This document shows, piece after piece, positions 52,202 to 60,643 of a stretch of DNA of 64,000 bases. A model generated the notes under the pieces. The model was not told where the DNA came from. It ran no database searches and saw only the letters and a list, made by a program, of their open reading frames with translations. A program made the translations under genes and the position numbers. Location of the stretch: positions 124,001 to 188,000 of the forward strand of contig NZ_BDIR01000001.1 of assembly GCF_001895145.1 (NCBI RefSeq), in the 5' to 3' direction. Each line of letters opens with the position of its first letter. Positions within the stretch are counted from its first letter, which is position 1. The DNA comes from Arcobacter sp. LA11. Lineage in GTDB: Bacteria > Campylobacterota > Campylobacteria > Campylobacterales > Arcobacteraceae.

Positions 52202-52499
52202 CATAGATTTAACTGCATTATTTGTAATATTTTGTGTTGCAATAGGAACTTATAGTTTAAGAGTTTCAGGATTACTTCTTTCTAATAAATTAGTAAAACA
52301 TGAGAATATAAAAATATTTTTGGACTATTTACCAGCTACTTTACTTTTATCTCTTGTTGTCCCTTCTATTTTAAAAGAAGGAGTTATAGGAGTCGTTGCG
52401 ATACTTTTTATTGCTTTATTTATGTATAAAACACGAAGTATTCTATTATCAATGGTTATAGGTGTTTTAATTGTAGCAATTAGTAGGAATTTCCTATAA
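52194..52499 (+). CDS. azlD: AzlD-type branched-chain amino acid exporter, small subunit
   Basis: 101 residues with three to four hydrophobic helices; IGTYSLRVSGLLL and LDYLPATLLLSLVVPSIL match AzlD/YgaH. It overlaps azlC by 8 bases. The last 20 bases overlap the 3' end of the convergent DUF1835-type gene. Confidence 0.9.
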   Translation: MNDIDLTALFVIFCVAIGTYSLRVSGLLLSNKLVKHENIKIFLDYLPATLLLSLVVPSILKEGVIGVVAILFIALFMYKTRSILLSMVIGVLIVAISRNFL

Positions 52500-53181
52500 T
52501 ATACATAACTTGCATATCTCCATATCCATAGATACTGTATTTTTTAGATATTTTCTGAAAAAGTTTTTTGAAATCATTCTCTTCAATACTTAGTTCAATC
52601 AACTCTTTTTCAACTTCTTGCATATTTATAATAGCTTCTATTGTTTTTAATATAAAAGGGTAGTTACTTTCTAAAGCTTTTCCCTCTTGTCTCATCTTAG
52701 TATATTGCTTTTTAGTGAATAAATCCCATAGCTTACAAAATATTTTAACATCTTCTTTTGAAATAGTGATTTTCTTTTTGAAAGATTCTTCTCTTTGTTC
52801 TTTATTAGAAAAAGAACAGTTTTGATTTTCATTAGGTATGACTAGATAGAAGTCATTAGTATCTATTTTATTTTTTAAAAGATTTAGTAAAAACCAAAAG
52901 TTAACTTGACAGAAAACATCTTTTCCAAACCAAAGGTTTATGATTGATTTTTTTTCAATGGCTTTTATTTTTTCAAATTCACTTAGACCTTTAAGGTAGT
53001 CTTCTTTTGAGCAAGCTTTGTATTTTTCACTTATAAAATTTGCTCTTTTTTCAAAAAAAGAAGTTTCATCTTTTTCTTCAATAGGACCTTGTATTAGAGC
53101 TTCTCTCATAATTAAAAGATTTGAATATTCATTTTCTAAAGTTTCTTTTAGACAATCACCATTTAAAATATGATATTCCAT
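52480..53181 (-). CDS. DUF1835-type protein of unknown function
   Basis: 233 residues, soluble. The N-terminus YHILNGDCLKETL and IMREALIQGPI match DUF1835 proteins. A central helical region and a C-terminal part of DUF3658-like character (NYPFILKTIEAIINMQEVEKEL is the recognisable stretch, near 175-195) follow. No enzymatic function is established. Convergent with azlD (20-base overlap) and 10 bases after the MATE pump start, running in the same direction as the MATE and hom genes only in strand, upstream of neither. Confidence 0.75.
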   Translation of the reverse strand: MEYHILNGDCLKETLENEYSNLLIMREALIQGPIEEKDETSFFEKRANFISEKYKACSKEDYLKGLSEFEKIKAIEKKSIINLWFGKDVFCQVNFWFLLNLLKNKIDTNDFYLVIPNENQNCSFSNKEQREESFKKKITISKEDVKIFCKLWDLFTKKQYTKMRQEGKALESNYPFILKTIEAIINMQEVEKELIELSIEENDFKKLFQKISKKYSIYGYGDMQVMYIIGNSY

Positions 53182-53190
53182 TTTTATCCT

Positions 53191-54549
53191 TTATACGCAG
53201 AGTTTTTTCAACATTCTTTGAGTGTAGATATATGCAAATATAGCTGCAGTATAAATCATGATTAAAACTCCAACCCATAAATAGATATAATCTAAGGCTA
53301 ACCATATCACAAAGATATAAGCTACTAAAAATTTAGCAATTATTTGTCTATAAAGGGCAATGTATAAAATCATTTTTGGTTTTTTAATTGCTTGTAAAGT
53401 GGATACACAGATAAATAAAATTACATAAGCGTAGAAAATCCAAACTTCTACTAATATATAATCAAATCCATATGCAATAACTTCTAAATCATTATCAAAC
53501 TGTTGGATTATTATTTTTCCAAAGATATATAGAAAAACAATTCCAAAGGTTGATATATAAAAACCATATTTTAAAGCCTTATTAAGCGTCTCCTGAACTC
53601 TATCGTACTTTTTAGCACCAAAGTTATTAGAAACTATAGAAAGTACTGCTGAGCTTAATCCTAGAGCTGGTAAAAGCATAAGTTGTTCAACTCTAAATCC
53701 TATTCCATAACCTGCAACTGCTTTTACACCATATAAAGAAACAAAATACATTAAGATAATAGAACCAAGAGCCATAATTAGCATGTTCATACTAGATGGT
53801 ATTCCTTGTGTTATCAAGTCTTTATATATCTTTTTATGCGGTAAAAAATATCTTAGATTATCAAAGTGTATCATCTTTGTTTGCATTACTTTATAGAGCA
53901 TATATACAATATTTATTAGTTGAATTAAAACTGTTGCAAGAGCAATTCCTTTTATTCCCATTGCAGGAATAAATAAGAATCCATAAATAAATATTGGGTT
54001 TAAAATTAAGTTTGCAAAAAATCCAAATATCAAAGTATTTCTATATGTTTTAGTATCACCCTTTGACATTAAAATTGCATTTAAAGCAAAGTTAGTCATA
54101 AAAAATATTGTTCCTGCTAATATCACATTCATATAATCTAATGCAGTATCCAAATAAGCTCCACTAGCTCCAAGGAGTTTAAAAAGATAGGGAGAGGTAA
54201 TAAAACCTACTATTGTTAGTACAACAGCAAGCATTTGCATAAAGAATATACCTTTATGTGCGTATAATGAAGCTAGAAAGTGTTTATTTTTTCCATTTGC
54301 ATTTCCAATTAAAGCAGTAATAGCTGAAGAAAAACCATAACCTAATCCAATAACTGTAAAGAAAATCATAAAAGATAAAGATAAAGCTGAAATAGCTTCT
54401 GTAGAAATAAGACCTGCGTAGAAAGTATCTACAACATTGTACATAGTGTTAAAAAACATACCTGTACTTGCAGGTATTGCTATTTGTTTTATAAGTTTAG
54501 GAATATCATCTGTTATTAAGTGTTTTGAGTTTTTTATTCTTCTACTCAT
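53191..54549 (-). CDS. MATE-family multidrug/Na+ efflux transporter
   Basis: 452 residues with twelve hydrophobic helices. It starts SKHLITDDIPKLIKQIAIPA and has STGMFFNTMYNVVDTFYAG, the MATE N-terminal motif. The repeat in the second half includes GYGIGFRVEQLMLLPALGL. These pumps expel cationic drugs or metabolites against Na+ or H+. A 16-base gap separates it from hom, located upstream on the same strand, so cotranscription is possible. Substrate unknown. Confidence 0.92.
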   Translation of the reverse strand: MSRRIKNSKHLITDDIPKLIKQIAIPASTGMFFNTMYNVVDTFYAGLISTEAISALSLSFMIFFTVIGLGYGFSSAITALIGNANGKNKHFLASLYAHKGIFFMQMLAVVLTIVGFITSPYLFKLLGASGAYLDTALDYMNVILAGTIFFMTNFALNAILMSKGDTKTYRNTLIFGFFANLILNPIFIYGFLFIPAMGIKGIALATVLIQLINIVYMLYKVMQTKMIHFDNLRYFLPHKKIYKDLITQGIPSSMNMLIMALGSIILMYFVSLYGVKAVAGYGIGFRVEQLMLLPALGLSSAVLSIVSNNFGAKKYDRVQETLNKALKYGFYISTFGIVFLYIFGKIIIQQFDNDLEVIAYGFDYILVEVWIFYAYVILFICVSTLQAIKKPKMILYIALYRQIIAKFLVAYIFVIWLALDYIYLWVGVLIMIYTAAIFAYIYTQRMLKKLCV

Positions 54550-54565
54550 AATTTAGAACTGAGGG

Positions 54566-55825
54566 TTAGTCCTCAATTCTAATCATTACTGGTTTAGCAG
54601 TAACTACACCAGCTTCTTCGATTGCATTTAAAGCATCAACGATGTCTTTTTCAATTGAAGTATGTGTAGAAAGTAAAAGATGTGCACAAGTTCTATTTAG
54701 TGGCTTTTGAATCATCTTTTCGATTGAGATATTTTTATCTCCTAAAATAGTTGCAACACGTGCTAAAACTCCAACTTTATCTTCAACTCTAAGTCTTAAA
54801 TAGTATTTTGTTTGGATGTCATCTTTTGACATTAGTGTTAAATCTTCACCATGTGATGATTCAAAACCAAGCATTGGTGAACCTTTTCCACGTCTTGCAA
54901 TATCAACAATATTTGCAATAACAGCTGAAGCTGTAGCATCACCACCTGCTCCTGGACCATAATACATAGTTTCTCCAACTTTGTCTCCTATTACAGAAAC
55001 ACCGTTCATAACACCATCAACTTTAGATATCATTTCATTATTTGGAATAAATACAGGATGAACTCTAAGTTCAATTTCTGAACCTATTTTTTTAGCAATT
55101 GTTAGAAGTTTGATTGAATAATCAAACTCATTTGCAAAATCAATATCTTCAGGTGCAATATCTTGGATACCTTCAATTAAAATATCTTCAGGTTTCGCAT
55201 CAATTCCATATGCAATAGAACCAAGAATTAAAAGTTTGTGTGCAGCATCAAATCCACCAACATCAAATGTTGGATCAGCTTCTGCATAACCTAACTCTTG
55301 AGACTCTTTTAAAATAGTTTCGTAATCTACACCTTCATTTATCATTTTTGTAAGCATATAGTTACAAGTACCATTCATGATACCTCTGATAGATTGGATG
55401 TGATTTGCTGTTAAACCTTCTCTTAAAGCATTAATAATTGGAATACCACCAGCAACTGCTGCTTCGTATTCAAATGGAGTTTCACCTGCAAGTTCTTGTA
55501 ATTCATATCTATGATATGCAAGAAGTGCTTTATTTGCTGTAACAACTGCTTTACCATTCGCTAAAGCTTTTTTTACAACTTCGAAAGGCTTTTCAACTCC
55601 ACCCATAAGTTCAACAATAATATCAATTGAATCATCGTTTAAAACTTTTTCAATATCATCCGTTAATTCAACTGTTACACCTCTATCTTTAGAAAGATTA
55701 TTAACAACCCCAATTGCTGGTGTTATTTCACATCCAGCACGTGCAGTGATAATATCCTTATTATCTCTTAAGATGTTTGCAACACTTGCTCCAACAGTAC
55801 CAACTCCAATTATTCCTACTTTCAT
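54566..55825 (-). CDS. hom: Homoserine dehydrogenase with ACT domain
   Basis: I choose ATG 55825 (419 residues): AGGA lies 7 bases upstream and the product starts MKVGIIGVGTVGASV, the NAD(P)-binding motif. The catalytic domain has NGTCNYMLTKM and EADPTFDVGGFDAAHKLLIL. A C-terminal ACT domain (about 345-415; YYLRLRVEDKVGVLARVATI) allows threonine feedback. It reduces aspartate semialdehyde to homoserine. The aminotransferase gene is 9 bases upstream, so they form one unit. Confidence 0.96.
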   Translation of the reverse strand: MKVGIIGVGTVGASVANILRDNKDIITARAGCEITPAIGVVNNLSKDRGVTVELTDDIEKVLNDDSIDIIVELMGGVEKPFEVVKKALANGKAVVTANKALLAYHRYELQELAGETPFEYEAAVAGGIPIINALREGLTANHIQSIRGIMNGTCNYMLTKMINEGVDYETILKESQELGYAEADPTFDVGGFDAAHKLLILGSIAYGIDAKPEDILIEGIQDIAPEDIDFANEFDYSIKLLTIAKKIGSEIELRVHPVFIPNNEMISKVDGVMNGVSVIGDKVGETMYYGPGAGGDATASAVIANIVDIARRGKGSPMLGFESSHGEDLTLMSKDDIQTKYYLRLRVEDKVGVLARVATILGDKNISIEKMIQKPLNRTCAHLLLSTHTSIEKDIVDALNAIEEAGVVTAKPVMIRIED

Positions 55826-55834
55826 TATCAATTC

Positions 55835-57043
55835 CTATAAACTATTTAAATATTTCTTTATATTTTTTGCTGCTTGTCTAATTCTTTTTTCATTTTCAAT
55901 TAAAGCAATTCTCACATACTCATCACCATAGTGACCAAATCCAATTCCTGGACTTACCGCTACTTTTGCTTCGGTTAGAAGTTGTTTTGAGAATTCCATA
56001 CTTCCAAGATGTCTAGCTTTTTCAGGAATTCTTGCCCAAATAAACATAGAGGCATTTGGTTTATTCATTTCCCAACCAGCTTCTTTAAATGCTTCAAGCA
56101 TTACATCTCTTCTATAATTATATTTTTCAATGTGTTCTTGAACACATTCTTGTGGTCCATCAAGTGCAACCGTAGCTGCAACTTGAATTGGTGTAAACAT
56201 ACCATAGTCAAGCCATGATTTGATTCTTTTTAATGCACCAATTAGTCTTTCATTTCCAACCATGAAACCAACTCTCCATCCTGCCATATTGTATGACTTA
56301 GATAGAGTAAATGATTCAACAGCAACATCAAGTGCACCTTCTGCCTCAAAAATTGATGGCGTTTTATAACCATCAAAAGTAATATCAGCATAAGCAATAT
56401 CAGAGATGATATAAAATCTCTCTTTTTTAGCTAAATCAACTAATCTTTGGTAAAACTCTGGCGTAACTGTAGCACACGATGGATTGTGTGGAAAGTTAAC
56501 AAGTACATATTTTACTTTTGGAATAGATTCATCAAGTGTTGTCTGAAGTCTTTTAAAGAATAAATCTTCATCAACTCTAAAATCATCACCAAATGACAAT
56601 TCAAACTTATGAATTGCTGCACCACTTAGCATAAATGCATATGAGTGGATTGGATAAGTTGGGTCTGGAACAACTGCTACATCTCCAACATTTACAATAG
56701 CTTGAACTAAGTGAACATATCCCTCTTTTGAACCCATAGTTGCACAAGCATGTTTATTTGGGTCTAAATAGTCAACCCCATATTTTCTTTTATACCAATT
56801 ACAAATTGCTAATCTCAATTTGTAAATACCAGCAGATGCCGAATAACCATGATTTTTTGGTTTATCTGCTGTCTCTTTTAATTTATCTATAATATGTTGT
56901 GGCGCTGGACCATCAGGGTTTCCCATTGAGAAGTCTATAATATCCTCACCCTCACGTCTAGCTTCCATTTTGATGTTATTTACTTCTGCAAACACATAGT
57001 TTGGAAGCCTTTTCATTCTTTCAAATTCTATTTCTGGAAACAT
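55835..57043 (-). CDS. PLP-dependent class I/II aminotransferase
   Basis: 402 residues. The PLP lysine lies in TLSKSYNMAGWRVGF (about 235). DFSMGNPDGPAP, NFPHNPSCATV and SDIAYADITFDG are further fold type I landmarks. It resembles the alanine/aspartate or LL-diaminopimelate aminotransferase-like enzymes annotated before hom in this group. Adjacent hom suggests amino-acid synthesis from aspartate. I cannot choose the substrate. Confidence 0.92.
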   Translation of the reverse strand: MFPEIEFERMKRLPNYVFAEVNNIKMEARREGEDIIDFSMGNPDGPAPQHIIDKLKETADKPKNHGYSASAGIYKLRLAICNWYKRKYGVDYLDPNKHACATMGSKEGYVHLVQAIVNVGDVAVVPDPTYPIHSYAFMLSGAAIHKFELSFGDDFRVDEDLFFKRLQTTLDESIPKVKYVLVNFPHNPSCATVTPEFYQRLVDLAKKERFYIISDIAYADITFDGYKTPSIFEAEGALDVAVESFTLSKSYNMAGWRVGFMVGNERLIGALKRIKSWLDYGMFTPIQVAATVALDGPQECVQEHIEKYNYRRDVMLEAFKEAGWEMNKPNASMFIWARIPEKARHLGSMEFSKQLLTEAKVAVSPGIGFGHYGDEYVRIALIENEKRIRQAAKNIKKYLNSL

Positions 57044-57050
57044 TTTTCTC

Positions 57051-57869
57051 TCACTCCTTAATAATTACACTTAGACCACGTTTTATATTCGCTAATGTGT
57101 ATATATCATTTATTTTTATATATTTCGTTTCTTCTGGCACTTCTAAGTTAATACTTTTATGTGCTTTATCTTCTTTTACAATATCTAAAATATTTAGATG
57201 TCTATCATAAAATACTACCGATGGAAACCATTGATTCCCTGGTCTAGATAAAATATTTATACTATTTGCTTTGTTTATTTTCACAAAGTATGGTTTCAAT
57301 GGCTTTCTAAATCTAACTTCTTCACCAGCTGTAATCAATCTAGCTTTTGACAAAGTAGAATTTGATGTATTAATCGTATACATCCACTTTGTATATCCCT
57401 CTTTTTTGATATCAACGATTAAGGAGTTGTGTTTAAATAACTCTTTTGATAACATAAGAGGGTCGATGGCGGCTTCGGTTTTTAGCGTTATTGTCCATTT
57501 TAGATTTGTATTTTCATCATAGATTAATTGTTTTGTAAAATAATGGTAATACCCTAACGCTTTTAATGAGTCAGAAATAATTTTAAGTGATTTTATAGGA
57601 TCGTGACTTACATTAAAAGTAATAACTACATTTTGGGGAGAGTTAAATCCTACTCTTAGTAGACCATTATGCTTTAATTTCTCAATTACAGGTATATAAT
57701 TTAGTGAACCATTTTTATAATAAGCACCTTTATTTGAGAACAAATGATCGATAAGACCTTTATTTACTCGATATTCATCGTAACCAATTATATTAATTAT
57801 TTTTTCATTAAAACTGTTTGCCTTTAGTGATACAAGTAATATTATTGTGCTTATAAATATTTTTAACAT
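57051..57869 (-). CDS. Periplasmic protein of unknown function
   Basis: 272 residues with a signal peptide (MLKIFISTIILLVSLKANS). No known domain is recognised. Alternating beta-rich segments include LLRVGFNSPQNVVITFNVS and LKWTITLKTEAAIDP. The C-terminal part (NQWFPSVVFYDRHLNILDIV) looks like a beta-sandwich. It sits 7 bases upstream of the aminotransferase and 13 bases downstream of the rRNA methyltransferase gene, so it probably belongs to a long unit from rpmE or rsmI to hom or the MATE gene. Confidence 0.75.
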   Translation of the reverse strand: MLKIFISTIILLVSLKANSFNEKIINIIGYDEYRVNKGLIDHLFSNKGAYYKNGSLNYIPVIEKLKHNGLLRVGFNSPQNVVITFNVSHDPIKSLKIISDSLKALGYYHYFTKQLIYDENTNLKWTITLKTEAAIDPLMLSKELFKHNSLIVDIKKEGYTKWMYTINTSNSTLSKARLITAGEEVRFRKPLKPYFVKINKANSINILSRPGNQWFPSVVFYDRHLNILDIVKEDKAHKSINLEVPEETKYIKINDIYTLANIKRGLSVIIKE

Positions 57870-57882
57870 GGTTCTTTTATCT

Positions 57883-58572
57883 TTATTTTTTTAGTGTATA
57901 CATCAAGATTGCAGCTGCTACAGATGCATTTAGTGAGTCAAAATTATTTGACATGCCAATAGATACTTTCAAATCAAGTTTTTTTATAACTTTATTTGAA
58001 ATTCCTTCTCCTTCATTTCCTATTACTAAAGCAACTTTATCTGTTTGCTCTACTTTTCCATATTTTTTTAAATCAATTCCATCCATTGTTGCACCAATAA
58101 GTGCAAAACCATATTGTTTTAATTCATTTGCAACATCAAGTGTATTTTCTGTTTTACAAAATGGAATATCTAACATAGCCCCAGAACTTGTCCTTATAAG
58201 ACCTGATTCTTTTAGTGTTTTAACACCAGAAGCGATAACTCCATCAACACCTAATGCATGTGCAGATCTTAAAATTGCACCGATATTTCCAACATCAGTT
58301 AGTCCATCAAGTACAACAACAAAGTTTAATTTTTTCATTTCTTTAAAGTCTGTATATTCAAAAATAGAAATTTTTAAAAAATAACCTTGGTGATTTCCAC
58401 CTTTTGCTAAAGCTTGTGCTTTTTGGTTATCAAGTTTATGTATTTTCTTTCCAAGTTTTAAAAACTTTGAAAATAACTTTTTTTCTATCTCTTTTGAAAA
58501 AAATACTTCTTCAATTATTTCTGGGTGATTTTCGAGTACATACTGTACTACTTGTTTGCCATATATTATCAT
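57883..58572 (-). CDS. rlmB: SpoU/TrmH-family rRNA 2'-O-methyltransferase (RlmB-like)
   Basis: 229 residues. A short N-terminal substrate-binding domain (IYGKQVVQYVLENHPEII) precedes the SPOUT knot with the three family motifs: VVLDGLTDVGNIGAILRSA, LVIGNEGEGIS and SLNASVAAAILMY. RlmB methylates G2251 of 23S rRNA. The start is 2 bases from the rsmI stop. A closely related TrmH-type target is possible. Confidence 0.9.
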   Translation of the reverse strand: MIIYGKQVVQYVLENHPEIIEEVFFSKEIEKKLFSKFLKLGKKIHKLDNQKAQALAKGGNHQGYFLKISIFEYTDFKEMKKLNFVVVLDGLTDVGNIGAILRSAHALGVDGVIASGVKTLKESGLIRTSSGAMLDIPFCKTENTLDVANELKQYGFALIGATMDGIDLKKYGKVEQTDKVALVIGNEGEGISNKVIKKLDLKVSIGMSNNFDSLNASVAAAILMYTLKK

Positions 58573-58574
58573 GG

Positions 58575-59390
58575 CTAGATTTTATCTAAATATTGTTGAT
58601 AAATCTCTTTCACGTTTTTGCCAGTCATTTTGGCTATTAGTTTAGCTTTTACTTTAGGTGCTATATCAAGGCTTTCTATGTCAGAAAGTGTAAGTTGTTG
58701 ACCTTCAAAATTTGTAGGTTCAATAACAATAACCCACTCCCCTCGAATGTTCTCTTTTTTAAAAATTTCAAAAAGATTTGAAGCTTTATTTTTATAAGTT
58801 TTTTGATGAAGTTTAGTTATTTCTTTTGCTAAAAAAACAGTTCTATTTTCATCAATATTTTTTATCTCTTCAATCGTTTTTAGCAGTCTATGTGGTGACT
58901 CGTAAAGTATTGGTAAGATTGAACTTTCCATAACTTGTGCTAGTTTTTCTTTTCTTTCTTTCCCTTTATGAGCTAAAAATCCAAAAAATGTAAATTCTGT
59001 ATGTTCAAATCCACTCATTGCAAAAGCAGTTAGTACAGCATTTGCACCAGGAATTACATCATAAGTTAAATCATTTTCAATACAGTATTGTACTAATGAA
59101 GCACCAGGATCTGAGACACAAGGCATACCTGCATCACTTACATATACAACATTTTTTTCAAAATCTTCTTTTGTTAGTGTTTTTAAAACTTGTTTTTCAT
59201 TATGTGAATGAAATGATTTAAAATCATTACAGTTAAATTCTAGATTTTCTCTTTGGGATAAAAGTTGAAGTAGTTTTTTTGTGACTCTTGTATCTTCACA
59301 AAAAATAAGTTCTGCCTCCAATAGGGCATTTATAGCACGCTTAGAGATATCCTCTAAGTTTCCTATCGGAGTTGGAACTAGTGTTAACAC
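58575..59390 (-). CDS. rsmI: 16S rRNA cytidine-1402 2'-O-methyltransferase
   Basis: 271 residues. The tetrapyrrole-methylase fold starts LTLVPTPIGNLEDISKRA and contains ICEDTR-type FCEDTRVTKKLL, VSDAGMPCVSDPGASLV and PGANAVLTAFAMSG, all RsmI signatures. FYGFLAHK-like FFGFLAHKGKERKE is also present. Together with RsmH it modifies C1402 of 16S rRNA. rpmE lies 18 bases upstream on the same strand. Confidence 0.95.
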   Translation of the reverse strand: MLTLVPTPIGNLEDISKRAINALLEAELIFCEDTRVTKKLLQLLSQRENLEFNCNDFKSFHSHNEKQVLKTLTKEDFEKNVVYVSDAGMPCVSDPGASLVQYCIENDLTYDVIPGANAVLTAFAMSGFEHTEFTFFGFLAHKGKERKEKLAQVMESSILPILYESPHRLLKTIEEIKNIDENRTVFLAKEITKLHQKTYKNKASNLFEIFKKENIRGEWVIVIEPTNFEGQQLTLSDIESLDIAPKVKAKLIAKMTGKNVKEIYQQYLDKI

Positions 59391-59408
59391 AATACTAAAT
59401 AAAAAAGA

Positions 59409-59609
59409 TTATTTAGCTGCGTATTTAGCTTTGAATTTCTCAACTCTACCAGCAGCATCAACAATTTTGTGCTCTCCAGTAAAGAATGGGTGACAAGCAT
59501 TACAGATATCTATTTTCATAGTTTCAACATTTGATTTAGTTTCAAATGAATTTCCACAAGCACAAGAAACTGTACAAGTTTTATAATCTGGGTGTATATC
59601 TTTTCTCAC
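59409..59609 (-). CDS. rpmE: 50S ribosomal protein L31, GTG start
   Basis: The frame opens at 59642, but the family begins [11 protein letters not shown] 59609 gives (M)[15 protein letters not shown] with AAGGA 7 bases upstream, 66 residues, the normal length. Cysteines in SCACG and CNACHPFF (four in all with the first) indicate the zinc-binding C+ form. [18 protein letters not shown] is the conserved C-terminal part. Confidence 0.93.
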   Translation of the reverse strand: MRKDIHPDYKTCTVSCACGNSFETKSNVETMKIDICNACHPFFTGEHKIVDAAGRVEKFKAKYAAK

Positions 59610-59694
59610 TTCATTTTCCTTAAAATAATTAATGTCTAACAAAAGGTCGAATCTTTGTCGCCCTTTATTAAACTCTTTTAAAAATGGACGCGTA

Positions 59695-60570
59695 TTATAC
59701 TGAAAAATACTTAATTATATCTGAATTTAAGTTATTTATTATATTTGAAGTTTTATTTTGAAATTGACTTTTATTGAAAGTATTTTGTCTTTTTGCTAGT
59801 TTTGCAGTGTTTAAAGAGATTTTATCTTCTAATTGTTCTTTTGTTAATTTACCATCAAGATATTCAAGTGTTTCAATAATTCCTATTGAACTCATACAAT
59901 TAGGACTTCTTCTATAAAGTTTCTCTAGAAATATTACTTCATCAATGATACCTTCTTTTATCATTAGATTTGTACGAAGAGCTATTCTTTCTCTTAGTTT
60001 TTCCCTATCCCATAGTATTTCAAAAATTTTTAAATCTTTAGTTATAGGTTCTTTGGGATTGAGTTCAAAGTATTCTGAAGGAGTTTGTTTTGTCTGTTTG
60101 TAAATAGAATAAGCTTTTTCTATTCTATATTTATCATTTGATGCAATTTTACTCATATACTTTTTATCCAGTGAATATAGAAGTTCATAGGCTTTATCTA
60201 AAGGAATATCTAGTTTAATATTTTCTTTTATTCCTGTTGATAAACCATCTATTAAAGCTTTTAAATAAAATCCTGTTCCTCCCACAATAATCAAGTTTTT
60301 ATCATTTGTTTTGGCATATTCTTTTGCTTTTTTATAACAATCAATAAACTGTATTACATCAAAGTTTTCATTTGGAAAAATCTCATCAATCCCAAAATGA
60401 AGAATATCTCCTCTTTCTTCTTTTGTAGGTTTAGCAGAAGCTATATCTATTTGTTTATAAACAGATAAAGAATCTAGAGATAGTATTATTGAGTTTGTTT
60501 TTTGAGCTATTTCTAAAGATAATCCAGTTTTACCTGAAGCAGTAGAGCCAATGATTGCAATTTCTTTCAT
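59695..60570 (-). CDS. miaA: tRNA dimethylallyltransferase
   Basis: 291 residues. P-loop [17 protein letters not shown] (about 5-21), [36 protein letters not shown] and C-terminal [13 protein letters not shown] are MiaA hallmarks. It adds the dimethylallyl group to A37 of tRNAs reading U-initial codons. It lies between a terminator for the repeat lipoprotein gene and rpmE, on the same strand as both. Confidence 0.95.
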   Translation of the reverse strand: MKEIAIIGSTASGKTGLSLEIAQKTNSIILSLDSLSVYKQIDIASAKPTKEERGDILHFGIDEIFPNENFDVIQFIDCYKKAKEYAKTNDKNLIIVGGTGFYLKALIDGLSTGIKENIKLDIPLDKAYELLYSLDKKYMSKIASNDKYRIEKAYSIYKQTKQTPSEYFELNPKEPITKDLKIFEILWDREKLRERIALRTNLMIKEGIIDEVIFLEKLYRRSPNCMSSIGIIETLEYLDGKLTKEQLEDKISLNTAKLAKRQNTFNKSQFQNKTSNIINNLNSDIIKYFSV

Positions 60571-60608
60571 AAAAAAGATTGTATCAAAAAAAAGATTTTA
60601 AAGAGTCT

Positions 60609-60633
60609 AAAAAACGGGAGAGACCCGTTTTTT
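60609..60633 (-). terminator. Intrinsic terminator of the repeat lipoprotein gene
   Basis: AAAAAACGGG, loop AGAGA, CCCGTTTTTT. It lies 11 bases beyond the stop at 60644 and has a T-run in the leftward direction. Confidence 0.85.
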
Positions 60634-60643
60634 ATTTTTGTTA